In this document: positions 36,142-46,289 of the stretch, piece after piece
How positions within the stretch are numbered: position 1 is the first letter of the stretch
Layout: every line of letters starts with the position of its first letter
Origin: Vitis vinifera
Lineage: Eukaryota > Streptophyta > Magnoliopsida > Vitales > Vitaceae
Assembly: GCF_030704535.1 (NCBI RefSeq)
Contig: NC_081812.1
Span: forward strand, 16,589,001 to 16,653,000
Reading direction: 5' to 3'
DNA length: 64,000 nt
Notes under the pieces: generated by a model
What the model was told of the DNA's origin: nothing
What the model saw: only the letters and a program-made list of their open reading frames with translations
Databases searched by the model: none
Made by a program: the position numbers and the translations under genes

Positions 36142-36635
36142 TAGATATGACAACGGAGCGGATTCGGGATGGGTTACCCTCATTCCAATCCCGTCCCCTT
36201 TATTTGAAACAATTTTCATCCCTGCCCCATTTAAAAAATTAAATAGGGAAGGGTGGAGCGGGTATGATAAATTCACATACTCGACCTATTTTTTTTTTTT
36301 TTAATTTTAATTTTTTTTAAAAATTACTTTAAAATTTTTTAATTATATTAAAATAAATATATTTTATAAATAATTAAATTATTATATTTTTTTACAACTT
36401 ATTTTATTAAAAATATTTTATTATTATCTATATATTAAAAATAATAAAATAAAAATTAAATTAAATTAATTTTAAATTATAAATTAAATTTTATACATAA
36501 TCGGGGTGAAGCAATAGCCGAACCCGCCCCGGGTTTTAAAAAAAAATTTTAAACCCGTTTATTAAAATTAAATACCGTCCCATTAAGGGCGGGGAGGGGC
36601 GGATACCCGAAAAGACACGCCCATTGCCATCCCTA
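36142..36635. mobile_element. hAT-like non-autonomous element
   Basis: 494 bp with inverted ends TAGATATGACAACGG and (complement of the right end) TAGGGATGGCAATGG, flanked by 8-bp direct repeats GTTTTAAT (36134-36141) and ATTTTAAT (36636-36643), one mismatch. The subterminal G/C-rich parts (CGGATTCGGGATGGG; GGGCGGGGAGGGGCGG) and AT-rich core match a widespread plant repeat type that starts TAGGGATGGCAA. An 8-bp target duplication fits hAT. No transposase fragment. Confidence 0.65.
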
Positions 36636-36896
36636 ATTTTAATGTGATAAAAGTCATTAGGAAAGTAAGATGGGCAAACAAAGGGAGAGTGTCTCCAGAA
36701 TCTAGGTTGACTGAACTTGAATAAAATAACTAGTCTTATACTCCGACGGTTGATGTGTTCATACTTCATGTAACATGCCTCGGAGGCAATGATTTTAGCT
36801 TTGGTACAAGTCACCAGGATGGTTTTCCCTATTTTCTCTGTCGTTATGGGTGTGTTTAGATGACTTATAACAAATGTTCAGAACGACTTCCAAAAT

Positions 36897-36968
36897 GGGC
36901 ATTTGGTCTAGTGGTATGATTCTCGCTTAGGGTGCGAGAGGTCCCGAGTTCAATTCTCGGAATGCCCC
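36897..36968 (+). tRNA. tRNA-Pro (AGG)
   Basis: 72 nt. The acceptor stem GGGCATT pairs with AATGCCC, discriminator C. The D-arm has TCTAGTGGTATGA, the anticodon loop TTAGGGT carries AGG, and the T-arm is GAGTTCAATTCTC. A TTTT terminator follows within 5 bases. Looks functional. It lies 392 bases past the end of RopGEF gene A, which is on the opposite strand. Confidence 0.96.
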
Positions 36969-37359
36969 ACTTTTCGTTTAGTTTTTAACAATTTTCAGGG
37001 AAAAATGCTGGAGGACATTGCCTGCAACACCTCTTCTTTCCCTATGACCAAGCTGAAGTCACCTCCTTTGATTTATATCAGTTGCAGAAGTATACTTGAA
37101 GGAAGAAACGACTTAGTTCTGTTTTTTGTAATTATATCAAAGCTGATTTGGTTCCAACTAGGTGCAAGCTCATAACAATGTACGTGGAAGGCCCATGACG
37201 AAAACCATTTGGCAATCCAATTTTACAACAAAATTAAATAATTTGATTAATTTTTCCACTCCCCAGTACATTTTGTATATCTACGTAAAGCATACATAAA
37301 TGGGTTCGGCGAGAGACCAAATCTCAGAATTAGTTCAAGAGGGCAAACCTCCAGCATTC

Positions 37360-40326
37360 TCATCCTTCTACAACCGAGCCATGTCTTAGAGAGCTGACCC
37401 CTTCTTTTCTACGCTCAAAAAATTCTGATCCAGTTTGATGAGCCGATGCATCTTGAACCGTATTTGAAATTGATTCCAATCCCTCAATAGGTTTGCCACA
37501 GCCTCTTTCCTTTGTATCAATACTAAGATAATCCGTCAAGACCTTTTTCACGCCAAACCCTCGATGCAGAAGATTGCAGTCATTGATGAATGGTGATCTG
37601 TCTCCATTAGCAGGGCTAACCAACTGCCCAGGGGAAAAGCTTGGTGTGGTGAAAGCTGTCTTATATGGAGTGTTTGGGACAGGCACCGAGTATGGAATTG
37701 AAACACCCTTGTGAGCCATCACACCGACTTTAGAGATTGACAACAGTTGATCTGAATGCTTCGTCAAGTCATCCACATAGAGCACATCGTCAATTCGAGC
37801 GACAATATTAGATGCTAAGCTCTCTAAAACTCTGGAGTAGCTTTCTAAAATGGATTTCCCGACATCCTAAATAAATGTTAAATTTAATTAATTGAGTATT
37901 AGATAGAAAATGAAATGCAATAATAGAACAAAAATACTCAGTGGCTTAAAGTGAACCTTGTTATACTGAATTTTGCTCATATCTAAGGTTGTTTGTGGGA
38001 GACCAGGGAACCGCTGCTTCATGCAATGCAAGAGGCTTTCTGCTCTTTCTGCAAGCAATTCTCTCTTGTCAGCATCAACCATCAGATCCTTGACAATTTC
38101 CCAAGATGACCGTGAAGTGGACCGACTTGTATTACTAATGGGTTTTGAATTGGTTTTCCGACGCCACACATAGACTGAGGCTTCCACTCTGTTGGCAATC
38201 TCTAAGGCCTGATGTTCAGAGGACAAGTCAAGACAGGCGAGCAGATATTCCGGGGAAAACTGATCTGATGTAACGTATCGATGAATAAGATCACCCAAGC
38301 TTGATTTTCCATTCTGAAACCAAGTACAAGCAAAATATCATCAAAGGTGTCTTTTGATTAAGTTCATCCAAAAATCTAGCAACAGATGTTTTTTGGTATC
38401 ACAAAACTCCTGTGCTTCGCAGCATTTTAATACCTTTGGAAGAACTTCCAAGTATGACTCTGGGATTTCCATTTCAGCTAACGCCGTGCTATTGATTGCC
38501 ATGGCAGCTTTCAGTATTTGATTTGTGCAATCACGCTTGTGTTGCAATTGCTTTCTTGAATTTTCATGGAGGCCACCAGGTGGTACTCGAGGCACCGGTA
38601 GCCACCACTTTTCCTCTTGGCGCTGAAGGGGCCTTCGGAAAGAGGATGACCCATCCGTATCTGGGGCTAGAATCCCCTGATCAACATACCAGAACTCCGT
38701 ATCTTCAAAACTATCTAATACTTCCTGAAAAATAGTCTTCTAGTTAGAATGACATCATGAATCTAGAAGCAGTCTACTAGGAAATGAGTTTTAGTGAACC
38801 TTACAAGTAGCATGTTATCTAATTTACGCAGAGCTGGGAGATTAATGTAAAGATCTGATCGGGGTCTGCAAGTCATGACCTGAATCATATCAAAGGAAGT
38901 GTAACAAACACAAAAAATTAGTCATCCATTCAACATCATAGTCAATTGATGTTTCATTAGATTTTCCAGCATTTCATTTATAAACAGCGGAGTGATTTGG
39001 GCGAAGTGAATGCATATACGGTTTAATTCAGCCAAATTTGCAAGGGATTCAAGTCAATGCAGGTGTAGATTATATCGGACAAAGGTTTGTTATTTAGGGT
39101 TTTTGGTACAATTAACACAGCAAACTGAAAGGGGATGCACTTTGAAAACTAAATGGAAACAGATTTTACCTCGAGCTACAAAGGTTTGTTATTTAGGGTT
39201 TTTGGTACAATTAACACAGCAAACTGAAAGGGGATGCACTTTGAAAACTAAATGGAAACAGATTTTACCTCGAGCTTGCTCCCATCAGGGAAAGTCTGCC
39301 AAGAGGGTATTAACTCAACAATGTGATCACTAACGCAAAGAAGCCATTCCATCTCTCTTCGCCACATAGCCTTCTTCTCTGCAGGTAAAGGTTCCAATCG
39401 CCAAAGTTGCCCAAACAGGGTAGCTGGAAATCGGGAAAAGAAAGAGCAGTAACTATTAGAAGGAAAAAAGCCAATGTTGTAAATTTATAATTCCCATCAT
39501 CCAAACACTTCAAAAAATAAACACATAGCATACCACATAGATTAGTAATGGCATTGGAGATAGCCAGTGCTGTGCACACCCCGTTTCCACACCCTGACAT
39601 GTCTTCTCCAAGCAGCAATTTCGAAAATCTTTCCTTCATCATCTCAATATCTGCCCAAACCCCAGAATCAAATTGTCAAACATATGTCACGAAATTTAAT
39701 AAAGAGAAGAAACAAGACATACCCGAAATTGTTGAACCTTGTTTCTCTAATTTCATCTCATCTGAATGGGGTTTCTCTGCGCCATCAGGATCACCAGAAC
39801 TGAGAGAATGTGATGACTCTTGTTTCTGAACAGACCAATCCAATGGAAGTGGCGAAGATGATTCCTCAGAACTGCTGTGACTCTGCTCCTCGTTAGCCGT
39901 TGCCTCCGAAGTCAGAGAATCAGAGCTCGAACTACACTCGCGACCCTCTTCCTCAAGCAAACTTCCAAAAGTCTCGATTCCACCCCCACTGTCACCGAAT
40001 CCATTTTCCCTCTCTTCAACCTTTTCACCCTTCTCTATAAAACCCTCCATTTCAGTCGCCCCTTCGACAAACCCAGGCGAATCACAAAAGACAGAGTTGT
40101 TCACCACCATGCCAGAAAAACGAATCCTCCTCACACAAAACCCATTAGAAAACTGCCCTCTGCAACACAAATTTCGAAGATATTTCGACACCCAGAAACG
40201 ACCCAATACGAGAAACGCAGTAGACTTATTGGAACTCTTCGGCTTCACGGATGGCAAACAGAGGGCATGCCGTCGCGGGAGTTGGGGTACTTCTGTCCGT
40301 TGGTGTTGGGTGAAAGCTTTATCCAT
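37360..40326 (-). CDS. ROPGEF: RopGEF (PRONE-domain guanine nucleotide exchange factor), copy A
   Basis: Seven exons on the minus strand: 40326-39723, 39650-39534, 39423-39269, 38879-38805, 38724-38434, 38313-37957, 37866-37360; 701 residues, every join in phase. Residues 1-~195 are a variable, Ser/Glu-rich N-terminus. The PRONE domain runs from about 196 ([18 protein letters not shown]) through [29 protein letters not shown], the WW motif [12 protein letters not shown] (W357, W358), [18 protein letters not shown] and [13 protein letters not shown] to about 566 ([19 protein letters not shown]). The C-terminal ~130 residues are a variable tail, autoinhibitory in some RopGEFs. RopGEFs load ROP/RAC GTPases with GTP at the plasma membrane, often downstream of receptor kinases, in polar growth. 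The start is the 40326 ATG: the paralogue conserves sequence (FWVSK, VRR) upstream of the next ATG. A 99-bp tandem duplication copies the exon 3 donor. Copy B lies 6 kb away in the same orientation. Confidence 0.9.
39079..39276. repeat. Perfect 99-bp tandem duplication across the RopGEF-A exon 3 donor
   Basis: Two adjoining identical 99-bp units, 39079-39177 and 39178-39276. The unit carries the last 8 bases of exon 3 and the adjoining intron 3 start, so there are two identical splice donors 99 bases apart. Use of the distal donor would add 99 nt and meet an in-frame stop within a few codons. Perfect identity implies a recent event. Confidence 0.95.
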
Positions 40327-42667
40327 AAGGTTTCTGCTTGAACCATGTCTGGCTCTGAGGGGGGCAAAAACGGAAATGCAGAAAGATTGGTGGATATATC
40401 GTAGAGGAACATTATCATATATAGAAGTTTACAGAAGGGCAGTGAAGCTGGTATGCATGATTACTGAAGCCTGCTGAGACACATGATAGCGCGTACTGTG
40501 TAGGAGATTGTGGGAGAGAAGGAGCGCCCTCTTCTTCTCATTAATATTTCTACACTCTCTATGCCCTTGCTTTTGCTTTTGTTTCAACAAGCTCCCACAC
40601 CTCATTGGGTATTAAATATTATGCTTTGGTTCAAATTAAATTTAATAATAAAGTAAGCTCATGGGAGTCGTGTAAGAGACGAATCTATCGATTACGTCCA
40701 CCAATTAATCCTTAGTCCTTACTGCTTTTCTACTGCTATACCTCAATTGCCCTTATTCTTCAAATTATATAACATTTTGTTTGATAATAATGTAGCATTT
40801 TATTGCCACATTTTTTCTTTTTAATGGTTGGTACTTGCTTACATTTAATGACTGAATATTCAATAACAAATTGAAATTTGAGGAAATAAATAAATAAAAC
40901 TTCTAGGTTAGTCAGACTGGAGATTTGTGGGTTCTTTGGCAATCGCGAATGTAACCTAAAAAGGATGTTTTGTTTTTAGAGGCAAAGTAGGGAATCCAAA
41001 GAAGGGCAGGCCAGCGCCTGTTTAAATTAAAGGGGATGGAGATGTTTCACGACAAAAATGAAAAATCGGATCTTTTTTTAAATAAAAAATAAAATGAAAT
41101 TGAAGGGGATAAGTGTTTTAGGGTCCTAGAAGCAAAGTACAGTTTCATCTGTCCTGTAGAACCTCATCTAATAAAAGTGGAACACCTATGGCTTCCTCCT
41201 TGGAATTGGAATCTGAGCTCGAAACCACATGAATTGGAGCCAAAAGAAGTTGGCGACGAATTAACTTCTTTGAGGGCATTTTGGCCACACAACGGATTCT
41301 ACAAGGATGCTTCTTTGTTTTATCAACCTAATGTTAAATTTCCTCATATAAATGTTCCTTAAGAATTCATATTACATGCCATTAAAGAAGCATGAAAGGA
41401 GAAAAGAGCCTTTCTTATGTTTTAAGAATACTAATTGCAGTCACGTTTTAGAGCCAATGTGGCTCGTAAGAAGTAATAAATAAAGCATAATGGCAACAAT
41501 GTCCAAAAGGACTTAATATGGGATTTCTATCTTAACTAACGCTAACAAAGAGTAGCGGTTGAAATGATATGATAAAAAACAGTAGCTCCCAACCATCTAC
41601 TTGGCCACTTAGTTTTGTAACTTTCCTTGTAAGTCTCTATGTCCTCTACCACTTCCGATTCCTCTCATCATGATATTGCCGGTTGTTCCAACTTCCATCT
41701 GAATATTTGCAAACATGGATGGCCTCCTCCCAACTGTTTTGTAAGTTTGGTTGATGTCGACCCAATATTTGAAAAACCCCAGAGGGAAGCAGAGACCTTT
41801 TTTTTTTCTTCTAGCCTTCTGGGTGGTATAAAAGCTATCACACGTTTCTTTTGCATATGCTCTTTTCCTCCTTTGAAGTTTATTCACGATCTCCCTCCCT
41901 CATCCTATTTCAATTTTTGAATACAAACCCTTATGCGTTATGGGCTATAAATTAAGTAGTGAAAGAAGTAAATGGGGGAACGCTCCTAAATATCATAAGT
42001 TTCATCATATTAATTGTTGTCTCCGCTGACTTCTATGACACTCCCAAGATAGCCTTCAATATTTTTTGCCCTTGCATACTTTTCCAGCAATTGCGCGGGG
42101 AACAATTGGTAATGTAAACATTGCTAATGATGCCAGGAAAAAGGAGAACATAACCTAGTTTGGTATTCAAGGCAACGTATTTGGTGATTCGAGACTCGTG
42201 TGATTTGAGGCATTTTGAGAGGAAATATTTTGTCGAGACAACATTTTGCTGGACACAAATGCACCCAATCAAAACAGAAATGGTTTACGAAGCTTTGCTG
42301 TTCAAAATGTTGAAAAGCGTTTTGAAAAAAAAAAAATAGCATGCCTAAACTATGCTTTTTTTTCTTTTCTTTTTTTTTCTTTCTTTATGTTGGGAATAAA
42401 GAGAGCCCATCAACCTCCCTATTCCCTTTGAAATTTGAAATCCGTTCCAAAGAATTTAAGGAGCTCCAGTATATGTTGCCACCATATTAGTTGTAGTGAT
42501 AGCATCAACTTTAAATCTAGGCCAGTTTACAACTTTTTGCCATCTTCTCTAGGATTGTCAGTACCAAGGGTAGTGAATTTTTCCTAAGTTTGTATTGATT
42601 AATTAATTCCTAGGAGCTAATGCCTCTCAAAAGGGGCTCCTCTTTATCCTTCGAAACTAATCACTTA
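40327..42667. other. Intergenic region between the RopGEF copies, upstream part
   Basis: Contains the promoter and leader region of RopGEF copy A (first few hundred bases) and then mixed AT-rich DNA. No supported gene on either strand. Confidence 0.45.
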
Positions 42668-42888
42668 GGTTGTATTTGTTTTTTGGCTTAATAAAAAAGA
42701 TCAAATATTTTAACTTTTTCTATTCACCTAAAAGTAACTCATTGATATCAATCAATATCATTAAACAAAACTTATTGATAATAAGTTTACTTTAATTATA
42801 TTGGTTAGTATCATTAAGGTACTTTTAATTGAATAGAAAAAGTCAAAATATTTTACTTTTTCTATTCAGCTAAAAAACAAACACCACC
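42668..42888. mobile_element. Tourist-like MITE (PIF/Harbinger)
   Basis: 221 bp. The left end GGTTGTATTTGTTTTTTGGC and the complement of the right end GGTGGTGTTTGTTTTTTAGC match with few differences, and the element is flanked by the 3-bp target duplication TTA (42665-42667 and 42889-42891), the hallmark of PIF/Harbinger MITEs. Inner parts also pair (ACTTTTTCTATTCA occurs on both sides). Non-coding. Confidence 0.75.
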
Positions 42889-43879
42889 TTAGTCATGATA
42901 GATTCATAGGCAACCTACCCATCTCTAAAATCTAGAAAGTATGTGCAAGTATGTGCTTGTTTGTGTATACTTTTCCCTTTTTTTCTTTCATTTTTTTCTA
43001 TTTTTTATTTTTGAGAGTAAAATTTTAAATATTTTTTTAAAAGTATGTGTGGTTCTATGCTTACCATTTTAACTTTTAAAATTGATTACAATACTTTTTA
43101 AATATAAGAAAAATTATTTCATATTTTATATTTTTTTTGTTCTTAGAACGGAAAGTGGGGATGTGATCCACGAAAGTTAATGCTAGACAGCCTAGAGTCA
43201 TCCTAAGAGGTTTCCAATCACCAAAAAATATGCCCAATTTATCTGTACTATCTCTATGCGCCCATACATCCCTCTCTAGTGAACTCAGAACTTCTAGCTG
43301 TTGCAACCTACAAGCGATTTTCATTGCAAAAAGTCTCATTGTGGCACATGGAGTCTGACAAAAATTATCAAGTCTTCAGGGCCCAGTGTTTTGGCTTCTC
43401 TTCGCTCTGTCTCCATCGGTATGTGGTGTGCTGCATAACCCATCCAGGGTAAAGAAATATTATATTTTATCTTAAAATAAAATTAACAAAATTAGTTGAT
43501 TTTGTATTCAAACAAAAATATTAGACATCAAAATGAAATTAAAGTTACCTCAGGTAATATTTACTCAAGTGAGTGATAAAATGAAACTTGTAACACTCTT
43601 GTTCAAGAGTTTCTTCTGACCTATATCTTCTTCAATTGATTCCGCTAATATGGTATATCAGCACACTTATAGACTAGGTTTTTCTCAATCGGTTTAATCT
43701 CATCGCTTTCCGCTTGTTATATTCTCTTTATAATTTGTTTAGATATGTTTTATCTTATTGGTGATTATTATTCATTTATATTTGCCTTTCATGAATCACT
43801 TGAAGCTTCCAAGAGACAGAAAATTGGTGACTCATAATCATAATCTGGATGTTATAGGACTCACTTGAGGCTTACCAAA
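42889..43879. other. Intergenic region
   Basis: AT-rich DNA between two transposable elements; no gene or further element ends recognised. Confidence 0.45.
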
Positions 43880-43889
43880 GCCTGAAATC

Positions 43890-45651
43890 GAGCTTTGACC
43901 CAAAATAATGCTTTTTAAAAAAAAATTCCAAAAAATAAAGTGGTTTTGAAAATAATGCCCGATCTAATGCGTTTGTGCCACATAAGCCGTCACATCATAA
44001 AACCGTAGTTGATGACTACGGTTTTATTTTTCTAAAGTGTTTAGAAACCGTAGTTACCAACCACGGTTTTAACTTTTAAGTTTAAAGCCGTAGTTGGTGA
44101 CTACGGCTTTGACTTTTTTTAAAAATGGTCAAAGCCGTAGTCACCAACTGCGGTTTTAACTTTATATATATTTATATATAACTTTAATTTTTTTAATAAA
44201 AATATTATATTATTTTGATTTTAAATATACTTATTTCATTATTTTAAAAATTATAATATACGAAATTAAATAATTGATATTTTTAATTTGATATAAAAAT
44301 ATATTTTTGAATTTTATTAAAATAATAGGCACTATATTTAATATAAATATAATTAATTAATTAAAATAAAATATAATAAATTATATTTATTTAAAATAAA
44401 TAAATTATAAATGCCTATTTAGAAAAATAAAAAAGTAATATAAATTATTATATTAATTAATAATTTTTTATATATTATATATAAGTGGTATATAATACCT
44501 CTCACACACACACATATAAAAGTCTAATTTAAGTTTAAAATTTATAAATATATAAATAAATTTTATTAAAACATTTGACACTATATTTAATATAAATATA
44601 ATTATTTAATTAAAATTAAATATAATAAATTATGTTTATTTAAAATAAATAAATTATAAATGCCTATTTGGAGAAAAAAATAATATAAATTATTATATTA
44701 ATTAATAATTTTTTTATATATTTTATCGAGACCAGTTAGATGCACAGACCCATGACCATAATATATAAAAAAATTATTAATTAATATAATAATTTATATT
44801 ATTTTTTTCTCCAAATAGGCATTTATAATTTATTTATTTTAAATAAACATAATTTATTATAATTTATTTATATTTAATTTTAATTAAATAATTATATTTA
44901 TATTAAATGTAGTGTCAAATGTTTTAATAAAATTTATTTATATATTTAAATAAAAATGTGATAAATTTTAAACTTAAATTAGACTTTTATATGTGTGTGT
45001 GAGAGAGGTATTATATACCACTTATATATAATATATAAAAAATTATTAATTAATATAATAATTTATATTACTTTTTTATTTTTCTAAATAGGCATTTATA
45101 ATTTATTTATTTTAAATAAATATAATTTATTATATTTTATTTTAATTAATTAATTATATTTATATTAAATATAGTGCCTATTATTTTAATAAAATTCAAA
45201 AATATATTTTTATATCAAATTAAAAATATCAATTATTTAATTTTGTATATTATAATTTTTAAAATAATGAAATAAGTATATTTAAAATCAAAATAATATA
45301 ATATTTTTATTAAAAAAATTAAAGTTATATATAAATATATATAAAGTTAAAACCGCAGTTGGTGACTACGGCTTTGACCAGTCAAAGCTGTAGTCACCAA
45401 CTGCGGCTTTGACCATTTTAAAAAAAAGTCAAAACCGTAGTCACCAACTACGGCTTTAAACTTAAAAGTTAAAACCGTGGTTGGTAACTACGGTTTCTAA
45501 ACACTTTAGAAAAATAAAACCGTAGTCACCAACTACGGTTTTATGACGTGGCGGCTTATATGGCACAGACGCATTAGATCGGGCATTATTTTCATAACCA
45601 CTTTATTTTTTGGAATTTTTTTTTAAAAAACATTATTTTGCGTCAAAGCTC
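43890..45651. mobile_element. Foldback Mutator-like element, 1762 bp
   Basis: Almost the whole element is one inverted repeat: arms of about 830-890 bp around a loop of roughly 37 bases near 44740. Ends are GAGCTTTGAC and GTCAAAGCTC, flanked by the exact 10-bp direct repeat GCCTGAAATC (43880-43889, 45652-45661). Both arms carry, near their outer ends, a cluster of short palindromes of the form ACCGTAGT-n5-ACTACGGT, four in the left arm and five in the right. Inner arm parts are AT-rich. Long TIRs and a 9-11-bp duplication fit Mutator; an 8-bp reading (CCTGAAAT) with one more TIR base is also possible. No transposase. High arm identity suggests recent origin or gene conversion. Confidence 0.88.
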
Positions 45652-45661
45652 GCCTGAAATC

Positions 45662-46289
45662 CCTAAGGTACACAGTTGGAGTGGCATAAGGTCCATTCCA
45701 ATGGCTCATGAAGAGTGGAATGGGCTCTATCAATTCTAATTTTAGGCCTAAAAGGGATGTTAATACGTAAGTTGTAACTTACAACTTGGTCAGAGACAAA
45801 AGGCGAGATGATGCCATGACTGAACGAGTGAGATGGTGTCAGTCCTGACTCATGATTGCTTTGACACCATGCAGTACTGATTTTTGAAGCCTAAAACTCA
45901 GAATTTAATCTCTAAAAATAGCATTGATGGAAATAGTGACTGTGTTGTGAGATGTTGTATTGAATTTGCAATTCCTATCTAAAATTTTATCCGACCTGGA
46001 TTCAGATAGGGAGCCTTAAAATTGAGAATATATACCTTGTAATGGTAAATCCCAACCAGCCATTTGCCATTGTTCTTCTGGCCTGTGTACAACAGTAGAA
46101 GCTAATGGTGTCAACATGTTGGTAGTACATTAAACACTATTAAAACAATAAAATAACCTATCCAACTCCTCTCTTGGTAGTATAAAATGCATGTCGCCAC
46201 CAGCAGATCTGAGTTTTATGCGGATAACGCCCCAAGTCTTTTACTTATCATTGACAGATATCACTAGAGGTCCAGAGGCTTCCTAGCTC
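45662..46289. other. 3' flank of RopGEF-B and intergenic DNA
   Basis: No gene; probably includes the 3' UTR of RopGEF copy B. Confidence 0.45.

Noticed and set aside
39877-40341. 154-codon plus-strand frame over RopGEF-A exon 1
   Set aside because: Antisense shadow of a Ser/Glu-rich exon; the minus-strand frame connects in phase to a complete PRONE domain.
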